Part shown: positions 24,451 to 31,978 of the stretch, in pieces
How positions within the stretch are numbered: the stretch's first letter is position 1
Layout of the letters: each line of letters begins with the position of its first letter
Origin: an uncultured Clostridia bacterium
GTDB taxonomy: Bacteria; Bacillota; Clostridia; Oscillospirales; Acutalibacteraceae
Reading direction: 5' to 3'
Assembly: GCA_937884995.1 (NCBI GenBank)
Contig: CAKZZL010000002.1
Span: forward strand, 1-50,780
Length of the DNA: 50,780 nucleotides
Notes under the pieces: generated by a model
What the model was told of the DNA's origin: nothing
Databases searched by the model: none
The model's input: the letters and a program-made list of their open reading frames with translations, nothing else
Program-made: the position numbers and the translations under genes

Positions 24451-24906
24451 TTATGATAGTGCTTCTCTGTATTTTCTTATTCTGTATGAAACCGCCTGCT
24501 GACTCATTCCGGTAATGGCTGATATTTCCTTTTGCGTTTTACCTTCAAAAGCATTCATTGTAAGAATTTCCAGATCTGTTTTATCAAGCGTTTTTAAATA
24601 TGAATATATCCTTTCATTCTCTATTTCTTCAATCCAGTCATACCTGCCTTCGCCGCAGCACTCGCATGCCGGCACCGTAAAAGACTTAGGAAATCTGAGT
24701 ATATACGGATTCATGTCATCCCCCATATCCTCGCAGGGATTAAGGCTTTGATTATGACGCATATACTTTAGGTCTGAGAGAAATATTTCCTTATCGAAAT
24801 CACAAATATTTTTTATCTGTTCATCCGTCATACCGACTGCTGCATATTTTTTCTGCTGCTTTTCCATCCTTTTATAAAATTTAGTATACTCTTTTCCGTA
24901 ATTCAT
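24451..24906 (-). CDS. Sigma-70 region 4-like HTH protein
   Basis: A 151-residue protein. The C-terminal 50 residues (LDKTDLEILTMNAFEGKTQKEI, then SAITGMSQQAVSYRIRKYREAL) form a sigma-70 region 4 type helix-turn-helix. The N-terminal half contains CECCGEGRYDW, a possible metal site, and a charged helix. No region 2 is present, so it is not a full sigma factor; similar small proteins are typical of conjugative elements and prophages. TAGGAGAAG precedes the ATG. A long hairpin separates it from the upstream zinc-ribbon gene. Confidence 0.82.
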   Translation of the reverse strand: MNYGKEYTKFYKRMEKQQKKYAAVGMTDEQIKNICDFDKEIFLSDLKYMRHNQSLNPCEDMGDDMNPYILRFPKSFTVPACECCGEGRYDWIEEIENERIYSYLKTLDKTDLEILTMNAFEGKTQKEISAITGMSQQAVSYRIRKYREALS

Positions 24907-25030
24907 TATTTGCTTCTCCTATATATATTTAAGGTATTATTCTTAAAGAAAAAAACAATATATATTAGGGGTAGCCGGCCGTAAAGCCTTCTTTCCTGCC
25001 GTTTTCCACAACTTACACCGACAAAAAATA

Positions 25031-25073
25031 CCGGACTTAAGGCAACACATAATGTGTATATACTTAAGTCCGG
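25031..25073 (-). terminator. Terminator of the ImmA operon
   Basis: CCGGACTTAAG and CTTAAGTCCGG form a perfect 11-bp stem; the minus strand continues with TATTTTTTG. The loop contains a second small palindrome (ACACATAATGTGT). It ends the leftward operon of three genes that starts at 26311. Confidence 0.85.
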
Positions 25074-25150
25074 CATTTTAGGTATCTCTTACGGATCCAG
25101 GGCTCGGTAACATAAAGTCCGATATTCAGTTTGCTTTTCCTTTCTGAAAA

Positions 25151-25357
25151 TTATGATGCATATTTCCTATAGAGGACTCTTCTCTTTCTGAGTGAGAGAT
25201 CCACCTTAAAGACATGTCTGCACTTAGGGCATTTTATCTCGAGTATCCCACTCATTGCTCCCATCTTGTCAAAGACTCTGTGCTGACAATATGGGCATTT
25301 GACAGAAACCCGTATTATCTCGTTTTGCTTTATATTTTTCATTTCAATCTCTTTCAT
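25151..25357 (-). CDS. Small zinc-ribbon protein (Com-like)
   Basis: A protein of about 68 residues with two CxxC pairs: VKCPYCQHRVFDK and IKCPKCRHVFKVDL. The spacing and the phrase GILEIKCPKC resemble the Com translational regulator of phage Mu and zinc fingers of conjugative elements. The start is unclear: the ATG at 25357 overlaps the upstream gene with AAAGGAAAG ten bases before, while the ATG at 25342 follows the upstream stop directly. Either way translation is probably coupled to the ImmA-like gene. The target nucleic acid is unknown. Confidence 0.75.
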   Translation of the reverse strand: MKEIEMKNIKQNEIIRVSVKCPYCQHRVFDKMGAMSGILEIKCPKCRHVFKVDLSLRKRRVLYRKYAS

Positions 25358-26039
25358 ATATATCCAGCTTTCCTTTTGCAGGGTCATTTATGTAATCATC
25401 ACCGTTTAACCCCAATTGATTAAATCTTATCATAAGTGCTTTTCTTGAACAGCCGAGCCTGTCACAAAGGTCATTGAACTTATAGAACTCGACGCATTGG
25501 GCTCCGAAGGGCAAATCTGCAAGCGAGCCATGCATATCGAAAAATTCCATGCCTTCATATATCAACGGTGCCGGCATTAAGAGAAATGAAGCAAGTGTAT
25601 CTGCCTGCCATTCATCCCAGTCGCATATCTTTTTTCTTTCATTTCTGTATTCATAACTTCTCTTCATTATTCCGTAACTTTCAGGATAAGTCCTCTTTAA
25701 GATATGATGAGCGCATTCATGTAATATAGTAAAATTCTTTATTCCCTTTTTGTAATATACATCAAGATCTTTTTCTATCAGGATGCTTCTGCCGTCAAGA
25801 TATGTCCAGACAGAATCCTCTTTGTCATCAAAAGTCTCAACTGCGACGTCGGAGAAGGATGTAAGGCCCAATATATCTCTCTTTTGGGAGAGATGTGTAA
25901 AATCAACAGTCAGGCCCAATAATTCATTTGCGAGAAAAAATGGATTGATATTATCCATTGTCATATGTCTTTTGCAGGAATAATTAATCAAAATGTCATA
26001 TGACATTCTCTCCAAATCATTTCTTGAAAGGACAGCCAT
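25344..26039 (-). CDS. ImmA/IrrE-family metallopeptidase
   Basis: A 231-residue protein with HECAHH (His107, Glu108 and His111 from this start) and the downstream third-ligand helix in DWDEWQADTLASFLLMP, the full ImmA/IrrE zinc-protease signature. ImmA of ICEBs1 cuts the element's repressor ImmR, and IrrE of Deinococcus triggers the DNA-damage response. The C-terminal region (FNDLCDRLGCSRKALMIRFNQLGL) is a small helical domain usual in the family. The start ATG overlaps the upstream TGA (TGATG) without its own ribosome site, so it is translated by coupling. No ImmR-like repressor gene lies beside it. Confidence 0.93.
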   Translation of the reverse strand: MAVLSRNDLERMSYDILINYSCKRHMTMDNINPFFLANELLGLTVDFTHLSQKRDILGLTSFSDVAVETFDDKEDSVWTYLDGRSILIEKDLDVYYKKGIKNFTILHECAHHILKRTYPESYGIMKRSYEYRNERKKICDWDEWQADTLASFLLMPAPLIYEGMEFFDMHGSLADLPFGAQCVEFYKFNDLCDRLGCSRKALMIRFNQLGLNGDDYINDPAKGKLDIYERD

Positions 26040-26311
26040 CAATAATTATCAAGGACAGGTGACTTGCGCTCAACATACCAACGTCCGTCTCCTTCCTCAT
26101 AAAGATAAGTGGATTGCCCACGGATAATTACAGAATAACGGGATGAAAGTGTACCCTGCCTTGTTGTAAAATACTTCTCGATCTTAACAATTTTTTCAAT
26201 AATATATGTTATGCCGTTTTCAAAATACAATGATACAGGCATCTTGTTACCGCTTTCAGTAACATTAAGCATGACACTTACATATACCTTTTTTGGAATT
26301 TTTGAATACAC
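26039..26311 (-). CDS. Small conserved protein, first gene of the LexA-box operon
   Basis: A 90-residue beta-rich protein: VYVSVMLNVTESGNKMPVS, LYFENGITYIIEKIVKIEKY and RYSVIIRGQSTYLYEEGDGR followed by WYVERK suggest a small barrel that may bind a nucleic acid or peptide. I recognise this type as a regular neighbour of ImmA/IrrE genes in Clostridia but know no function. The start is a GTG with AGGAAGTGAT upstream. The LexA box lies 25 bases before it. It overlaps the ImmA-like gene. Confidence 0.75.
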   Translation of the reverse strand: MYSKIPKKVYVSVMLNVTESGNKMPVSLYFENGITYIIEKIVKIEKYFTTRQGTLSSRYSVIIRGQSTYLYEEGDGRWYVERKSPVLDNY

Positions 26312-26335
26312 TTTATCACTTCCTTTTTACATGTA

Positions 26336-26351
26336 GCGAACATTTGTTCGC
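26336..26351 (-). promoter_or_regulatory. LexA (SOS) box
   Basis: GCGAACATTTGTTCGC is a perfect palindrome that matches the Gram-positive LexA/DinR site CGAAC-N4-GTTCG exactly. It lies just downstream of the leftward promoter at 26362-26390, where bound LexA would block transcription of the ImmA operon until DNA damage. Confidence 0.88.
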
Positions 26352-26361
26352 TTGCGTATAT

Positions 26362-26390
26362 ATATTACCCCCTTCTTTTTCTTTTGTCAA
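26362..26390 (-). promoter_or_regulatory. Sigma-A promoter of the ImmA operon
   Basis: On the minus strand TTGACA (26385-26390), 17 bases, TAATAT (26362-26367). The spacer is purine-rich (AAAGAAAAAGAAGGGGG). The LexA box follows about 10 bases after the -10 element. Confidence 0.85.
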
Positions 26391-26461
26391 CATGAAATTT
26401 GAAAAAAGTCTGATTAAGTTAAAAAACGTCTACGATTTGTATATTTACGACCTTAAAAATA

Positions 26462-26490
26462 ATGACATGAATACTCAAAAATGATATAAT
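26462..26490 (+). promoter_or_regulatory. Promoter of the nuclease/dGTPase operon
   Basis: ATGACA (26462-26467), 17 bases, TATAAT (26485-26490), 18 bases before the start of the first gene. It is divergent from the ImmA promoter; the LexA box lies outside it, so SOS control of this side is not indicated. Confidence 0.72.
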
Positions 26491-26507
26491 AAATGCGAGG
26501 TGTTTTT

Positions 26508-26912
26508 ATGCTAGTTGCTTATTGTATTGATAATAATGGCGGGCTTATTTTTAATAACCGTCGCTTAAGCAGAGACAAAGCTCTTTGTGATGATTTTGTC
26601 TCAACAGCAAGAAATAAGATATATGCACAGGATTATTCAAAAACTCTTTTTGAATCCTATTTTTCTGTTTCATATGCCCAAAATCCTTTTGATATATCAT
26701 CGGATGATGATTCAGTCTTTATTGAATCCTTAGCCTTATCTCCGTACACAGACAGAATTGACAAGATATATGTATATAAATGGAACAGAGACTATCCGTC
26801 TGATATGAAGATAGATATTGATCCCCTTGCATTAGGCTTTAAGCTTGCTGATACCGTTGAATTTAAGGGAAATTCACATGATAAGATAAGCAAGGAGATT
26901 TATGTCAGATGA
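26508..26912 (+). CDS. Small conserved protein coupled to a nuclease gene
   Basis: A 134-residue protein starting at the ATG at 26508 (GAGGTG five bases upstream). LVAYCIDNNGGLIFNNRRLS, then RIDKIYVYKWNRDYPSDMKI and EFKGNSHDKISKEIYV are segments I recall as conserved in a Firmicute family that regularly accompanies DNA/RNA non-specific endonuclease genes and is sometimes labelled ribonuclease Z without basis. It is cytosolic, without signal or membrane segment. Its stop overlaps the nuclease start by 4 bases (ATGA). It might be an immunity or folding partner; unknown. Confidence 0.75.
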   Translation: MLVAYCIDNNGGLIFNNRRLSRDKALCDDFVSTARNKIYAQDYSKTLFESYFSVSYAQNPFDISSDDDSVFIESLALSPYTDRIDKIYVYKWNRDYPSDMKIDIDPLALGFKLADTVEFKGNSHDKISKEIYVR

Positions 26913-27736
26913 GTAAAAGGGAAAAAGACAAAAAGAAAAACGTTCTACTTAAATATATAATTATATTTCTCATAGCTGTATCCGTTATCTACAGTCTTTC
27001 ATCCGGGGAAGATGATGATAGATCTTCTGACACCGTCACTAGATCAGTTAGTCAGATTGTCACTGAATCTGAAACCCAGTCTCCGGATCCGGAAAGTTCA
27101 ACAGAGGAAAGCTCAACGGATATATCAATAGCAGAAATCTCAAAAATATCTCTTGATGACATACCCGAGTTTACAGATAAGGCATATATTGCCATAAACA
27201 AGAATATACCTGTCTTTTCCGATGAAGAAAAGAATGTCCCAAAGGGATATGAATATTACAGTCCCCTTGACAATCTCGGGCGCTGCGGTGTTACTTTTGC
27301 TCTTATAGGCAAAGAGACTATGCCTACGCAGGAACGAGGAAACATAGGGTCAGTAAGGCCTTCCGGCTGGCATACGGTCAGATATTCTATAGTTGACGGC
27401 AGTTACCTGTATAACAGATGTCATTTGATAGGTTACCAGTTAGCTGCCGAAAATGCCAATGAGAGAAACCTTATCACAGGTACCCGCTACCTGAATGTAA
27501 CAGGTATGCTGCCATTTGAAAATATGGTTGCTGACTATGTAAAAGAAACAAATAACCACGTTCTATACAAGGTTACCCCCATATTTGACGGAGACAACCT
27601 GCTTGCAAGCGGTGTGCAGATGGAAGCATACTCTCTTGAAGATGACGGCGATGGTATCTCTTTCAATGTCTTTTGTTATAACGCGCAGCCGGGAATCAAG
27701 ATAGATTACGCAACAGGCGACAGTTCATTGATATAG
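26909..27736 (+). CDS. Membrane-tethered DNA/RNA non-specific endonuclease
   Basis: A 275-residue protein with one N-terminal membrane helix (residues 13-30) and a Ser/Glu-rich linker (about 33-75), so the nuclease domain is outside the cytoplasm. YYSPLDNLGRCGVTFALIG and SGWHTVRY lead to the active-site segment YNRCHLIGYQLAAENAN, a variant of the DRGH motif with RCH as in streptococcal EndA/DNase relatives; ERNLITGTRYLN carries the conserved Asn metal ligand. It would degrade external DNA for uptake or food. The start overlaps the upstream gene (ATGA). Confidence 0.9.
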   Translation: MSKREKDKKKNVLLKYIIIFLIAVSVIYSLSSGEDDDRSSDTVTRSVSQIVTESETQSPDPESSTEESSTDISIAEISKISLDDIPEFTDKAYIAINKNIPVFSDEEKNVPKGYEYYSPLDNLGRCGVTFALIGKETMPTQERGNIGSVRPSGWHTVRYSIVDGSYLYNRCHLIGYQLAAENANERNLITGTRYLNVTGMLPFENMVADYVKETNNHVLYKVTPIFDGDNLLASGVQMEAYSLEDDGDGISFNVFCYNAQPGIKIDYATGDSSLI

Positions 27737-27754
27737 AAACTCCGAGGTGAAAGC

Positions 27755-28951
27755 ATGCCATATTATGAAGAGTTAAGCAAAGACTTATCTGAGAAAATTG
27801 CATATGAGAAAAGCACAGGCAGTTATATGGATTTTTCTTTTCATAATGATGATGTCATAAGAAGAAGGCCGGATCATGACAAGCCGAATATAATCCGCAC
27901 GCCATTCATACGGGATGCGGACAAGATATTGCATTGCCCTTTATATAACCGATATGCAGACAAGACTCAGGTTTTCTCCTTCTATAAAAATGATGACATA
28001 TCACGCAGAAGTCTGCATGTGCAGCTTGTATCCAAGATTGCAAGAACCATAGGCCAGGTCCTCAATCTGAATCTTGACCTTATTGAGGCGATCGCACTCG
28101 GGCACGATATTGGCCATACACCTTTCGGTCATGAAGGTGAAAGAATACTTGACGGTATATATAAAGAACATACAGGGCGAAGATTTGCCCATAATATACA
28201 ATCCGTAAGAGTCCTTGACAGCATCTATCCATATAACATAAGTTTGCAGACACTGAACGGCATCGCCGCACACAATGGTGAAATCGAACTTTCAAAATAT
28301 GAACCGAAAGCTCTTGACTCCTTTGAAGTCTTCGATAAAGAAATTGAGGCTTGCTTTATTGATATAGAAGAAAATAAAAGGCTTGTCCCCTGCACTCTTG
28401 AAGGCTGTGTAATGCGCATATCGGATATCATTGCATATCTGGGCAAGGACAGACAGGATGCAGTTAGGGCGCATATTGTAAAAGAAGAAGACTTTAGCCC
28501 GAGTGACATAGGTTCAATAAATGCCGAAATCATTAACAACCTGATAGTTAATATCGTAGAGAACAGTTACGGCAAGCCATATATAAAGATGGACGAAGTC
28601 CATTTTAAGGCCCTGCAGCAATTGAAAAACGAAAACTATGTCAAAATATATAAGGCGAAACAAACACAATCCAGAATCGAGACATGCCTTTTGCCTATGA
28701 TGACAGAGATTTATAATAAGCTTCTTGATGACTTAAAGACAGGCAAAAAGGATTCACCTGTATTCAAAAGCCATATAAACTATGTTAATAAGGCGCATTA
28801 CCAAAGAGCATTTCCATATGAAGAGACAGAAGCAAATCAGATAGTTGCGGACTTTATCGCTTCAATGACTGATGACTATTTCGTAGATATATATAAATAT
28901 CTCTTCCCGAAAAGCAAACTCAGGATAGAATATATAGGATATTTTGATTAA
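27755..28951 (+). CDS. dgt: HD-domain dGTP triphosphohydrolase-like protein
   Basis: A 398-residue protein. RRSLHVQLVSKIARTIG gives the first histidine, IALGHDIGHTPFGHEGE the HD pair, and VMRISDIIAYLGKDRQDAV the distal aspartate of the HD superfamily. The combined pattern is that of dGTPase (Dgt), which cleaves dGTP to deoxyguanosine and triphosphate and adjusts dNTP pools; some members restrict phage. GAGGTGAAAGC precedes the ATG. It follows the nuclease by 18 bases, so the three genes are one operon. The precise nucleotide substrate is inferred from family. Confidence 0.88.
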   Translation: MPYYEELSKDLSEKIAYEKSTGSYMDFSFHNDDVIRRRPDHDKPNIIRTPFIRDADKILHCPLYNRYADKTQVFSFYKNDDISRRSLHVQLVSKIARTIGQVLNLNLDLIEAIALGHDIGHTPFGHEGERILDGIYKEHTGRRFAHNIQSVRVLDSIYPYNISLQTLNGIAAHNGEIELSKYEPKALDSFEVFDKEIEACFIDIEENKRLVPCTLEGCVMRISDIIAYLGKDRQDAVRAHIVKEEDFSPSDIGSINAEIINNLIVNIVENSYGKPYIKMDEVHFKALQQLKNENYVKIYKAKQTQSRIETCLLPMMTEIYNKLLDDLKTGKKDSPVFKSHINYVNKAHYQRAFPYEETEANQIVADFIASMTDDYFVDIYKYLFPKSKLRIEYIGYFD

Positions 28952-28956
28952 TTTTG

Positions 28957-29014
28957 TTGACAAACTGAACCCTCTGAAGGTATAATATAAATACCCCCAG
29001 GGGGTATTTATATT
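28957..29014 (+). promoter_or_regulatory. csoR-copA promoter with CsoR operator
   Basis: TTGACA (28957-28962), 18 bases, TATAAT (28981-28986). A perfect 31-bp palindrome at 28984-29014 centres on CCCCCAGGGGG, overlapping the -10 element. It has the TACCC...GGGTA form of CsoR sites. Apo-CsoR bound here would block RNA polymerase; copper would release it. Confidence 0.93.
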
Positions 29015-29028
29015 CAGAGGTGAGAAAA

Positions 29029-29328
29029 ATGTCCGACAAAAATTGCTGCAAAAGAAAAACAATGCGCAATGAAGATACAAAAAAGAAGCTCATTAACAGG
29101 CTCAAAAGGATAGAAGGTCAACTGCGCGGTATTGAGACAATGATTGAGAATGATGATTATTGTAATGATATTCTCATTCAGTCTGCTGCCGTTTCCAGTG
29201 CCGTGGACGGTTTCAATCAGGAACTTCTGGCTTGCCATATAAAGGGCTGTGTGGTTGATGATATAAAAAAGGGCGATGATGAAATAGTTGATGAACTTGT
29301 GAAAACGATAAGAAAACTTATGAGGTAA
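29029..29328 (+). CDS. csoR: CsoR-family copper-sensing repressor
   Basis: A 99-residue all-helical repressor starting at the ATG at 29029, preceded by AGAGGTGA. INRLKRIEGQLRGIETMIE is the family signature helix. The copper ligands Cys45 (DYCNDIL), His70 and Cys74 (ACHIKGC) have the C/H/C pattern of true Cu(I) sensors rather than nickel or formaldehyde sensors. An extra Cys-Cys pair lies at 6-7. It is 4 bases from copA and shares its operator, so it represses its own operon. Confidence 0.95.
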   Translation: MSDKNCCKRKTMRNEDTKKKLINRLKRIEGQLRGIETMIENDDYCNDILIQSAAVSSAVDGFNQELLACHIKGCVVDDIKKGDDEIVDELVKTIRKLMR

Positions 29329-29332
29329 ACAA

Positions 29333-31879
29333 ATGAAAGAATATATCGTAGAAGGTATGAGCTGTGCCGCCTGTCAGGCACGTGTTGAAAAAGCAGTAAA
29401 TGCGGTAGACGGCGTTTCATCATGCACCGTCTCTCTGCTTACGGCTTCCATGTCTGTTGAAGGAAGCGCCTCCATGGAGCAAATTGTCAAAGCTGTGGAA
29501 GATGCGGGATACAAAGCTTCACTGAAAGATGAAAACACATCAGATAAAGAGATTTATGAAATAGCCGACAAAGAAACTGCCAAATTAAAGAAAAGGCTGA
29601 TCTTTTCTCTTATCTTTTTGCTGCCCCTTGTATATATATCAATGGGCCATAATATGTTCGGCTGGCCCCTGTTCGCTTTTTTAGCTGAAAATCATTTACT
29701 GATGGGCATTGCTGAAATGCTTTTATCTCTGGTCATAATCATCATAAATAAGAATTTCTTCATATCCGGTTTTAAGGGCATTATTCACAAGGCCGCAAAT
29801 ATGGATACTCTTGTATCACTGGGTGCAGGAACCGCCTTTATATGGTCATGTTATCTTTTGATTGCCATGATAAGAGCCCATGCAAATGCAGATAGTTCTC
29901 TTATGGAAGAATATATGATGAAATTAAACTTTGAATCTGCCGGCATGATTTTGACTCTCATTACCGTAGGAAAGACTTTAGAGTCTATATCAAAAGGCAA
30001 AACGACAAATGCACTGCGCTCTCTCATGGACTTATCACCGAAAACAGCAAGAAAAGAAATCGATGGTATTGAAAAAATTGTTCCGGTCGAGGAGATTGCT
30101 GTCGGCGATATATATATTGTAAAATCCGGTGACAGCATCCCCGTTGACGGATATATAATATCAGGTTCTGCTTCTGTTGATGAGTCTGCTCTGACAGGAG
30201 AAAGCATTCCTGTTGACAAACTTGAAGGTGACAATGTATCTGCGGCCACTATCAATAAATCCGGATATATGAGATGTAAAGCATCAAGAGTAGGAAAAGA
30301 TACAACCATTTCGCAGATTATACAAATGGTATCGGATGCCGCCGCTACAAAGGCACCTATTGCAAGGAATGCAGATAAAGTATCCGGCATATTTGTCCCA
30401 ATTGTCATCTCTATTGCAATCATAACTTTGGCAGTATGGCTCTTTACAGGTCATGAATTGTCATATGCTCTTTCCCGTGCCATATCCGTTCTTGTCATAT
30501 CATGCCCGTGCGCACTGGGCCTTGCTACTCCGGTTGCAATAATGGTCGGAAATGGTCTTGCAGCCAAAAACGGCATTCTCTTCAAAAACTCCCAGGCCCT
30601 TGAAGAAACAGGTAAAATACAAATAATTGCACTTGATAAAACAGGGACCATAACAAACGGCACACCGCTTGTTACGGATTTACTGGCTGCAAAGGGCACA
30701 GAAAGCAAAGATTTGTTAAGATATGCATATGCTCTTGAAAAGAAAAGTGAGCATCCTCTTTCAAAAGCAATAATAGATTTTTGTGAACTTCAGGGCACCG
30801 GTATAAAAATCATGGAAACAGACAAATTTGAAAGTTTGCCCGGTCTCGGTCTTAATGCCTCATCCTCAGAAGGAACAATTTACGGCGGAAATTTAAAATA
30901 TATTCAAAGCATTGCTAAGATTCCTTTTGAGAGCCTAAAAGATATAGACAATATCTCAAATGAAGGCAAGACTCCCCTGCTTTTTGCATTGGATGATAAA
31001 TTTTTAGGCCTTATTGCTGTTGCCGATACAATCAAAGAAGATTCTCAAAAAGCAATTATTGAATTTAAAAATCTCGGTATCAGAACTGTTATGCTTACAG
31101 GAGATAACGAAACCACAGCAAATGCAATATCAAAAAAGGCAGGCATTGATAATGTCTTTGCGTCACTTATGCCTGCAGATAAAGAAAAGGTTATAAATGA
31201 ACTTTCAAAGATAGGCAAAGTTGCTATGGTCGGAGACGGCATAAATGACGCACCCGCACTTACAAGAGCCGATATAGGGATCGCAATAGGTGCAGGCGCA
31301 GATGTGGCAATAGATGCTGCGGACCTTGTAGTTGTAAACAGCTCATTGACTGATGTTTCTGCTGCTGTAAGGATTGCCAGAAAAGTTTTGACAAACATAC
31401 ATGAAAACCTCTTCTGGGCCTTTTTCTATAACGCAATAGGTATTCCACTTGCGGCAGGCTGCTTTATACCGATATTCGGCTGGGAACTGAGTCCGATGTT
31501 TGGTGCAGCAGCAATGAGTTTATCCTCATTTTGTGTTGTTTCAAATGCATTAAGGCTTAATCGTATAAAGGCAAAAAATTCAGGCAAAGACAAGCCTGCA
31601 AAGAATTCATTAAAATCTTTTGATATTAAAGATATAGAAGAAGAATTTAGGAAAGGAGAAAATCTTACTATGAAAAAGACAATTAAAATTCAGGGAATGA
31701 TGTGTGCGCATTGTGAAGCAAGGGTAAAATCCGCACTTGAAAGCCTAAACGGGGTTATATCTGCAGATGTAAGCCATGAAAGAGCAAATGCCATAGTTGA
31801 GCTGAATGAAGATATTCAAAATGATATTTTATCCAAAGCAGTTGTTGATGCAGGATATGAAGTTGAGGGAATCGACTAA
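29333..31879 (+). CDS. copA: Copper-exporting P1B-type ATPase with C-terminal CopZ-like domain
   Basis: An 848-residue pump. It has an N-terminal metal-binding domain (GMSCAAC, Cys11 and Cys14), membrane helices, TGES (SALTGESIP), CPC in VISCPCALGLATP, DKTGT, the HP motif (SEHPL) and GDGINDAP; all catalytic residues are present. After the last membrane pair a 35-residue linker leads to a second HMA domain from residue 780 (QGMMCAHC), which looks like the free chaperone CopZ. AAGGAG at 31653-31658 lies 11 bases before the internal ATG at 31670, so a separate 69-residue CopZ might also be made. It expels Cu(I) under CsoR control. Confidence 0.96.
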   Translation: MKEYIVEGMSCAACQARVEKAVNAVDGVSSCTVSLLTASMSVEGSASMEQIVKAVEDAGYKASLKDENTSDKEIYEIADKETAKLKKRLIFSLIFLLPLVYISMGHNMFGWPLFAFLAENHLLMGIAEMLLSLVIIIINKNFFISGFKGIIHKAANMDTLVSLGAGTAFIWSCYLLIAMIRAHANADSSLMEEYMMKLNFESAGMILTLITVGKTLESISKGKTTNALRSLMDLSPKTARKEIDGIEKIVPVEEIAVGDIYIVKSGDSIPVDGYIISGSASVDESALTGESIPVDKLEGDNVSAATINKSGYMRCKASRVGKDTTISQIIQMVSDAAATKAPIARNADKVSGIFVPIVISIAIITLAVWLFTGHELSYALSRAISVLVISCPCALGLATPVAIMVGNGLAAKNGILFKNSQALEETGKIQIIALDKTGTITNGTPLVTDLLAAKGTESKDLLRYAYALEKKSEHPLSKAIIDFCELQGTGIKIMETDKFESLPGLGLNASSSEGTIYGGNLKYIQSIAKIPFESLKDIDNISNEGKTPLLFALDDKFLGLIAVADTIKEDSQKAIIEFKNLGIRTVMLTGDNETTANAISKKAGIDNVFASLMPADKEKVINELSKIGKVAMVGDGINDAPALTRADIGIAIGAGADVAIDAADLVVVNSSLTDVSAAVRIARKVLTNIHENLFWAFFYNAIGIPLAAGCFIPIFGWELSPMFGAAAMSLSSFCVVSNALRLNRIKAKNSGKDKPAKNSLKSFDIKDIEEEFRKGENLTMKKTIKIQGMMCAHCEARVKSALESLNGVISADVSHERANAIVELNEDIQNDILSKAVVDAGYEVEGID

Positions 31880-31905
31880 TTTCTCTATCAAAAATTCAGT
31901 CAAAT

Positions 31906-31934
31906 TTGCTTTTATGCCGGAATAGTGATAAAAT
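31906..31934 (+). promoter_or_regulatory. Promoter of alanine racemase
   Basis: TTGCTT (31906-31911), 17 bases, TAAAAT (31929-31934), about 45 bases before the start codon of alr. It separates alr from the copper operon. Confidence 0.6.
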
Positions 31935-31978
31935 GTACGGGATTTTAATTCACGCAAATGCATAGAAAGGAATTTTCT

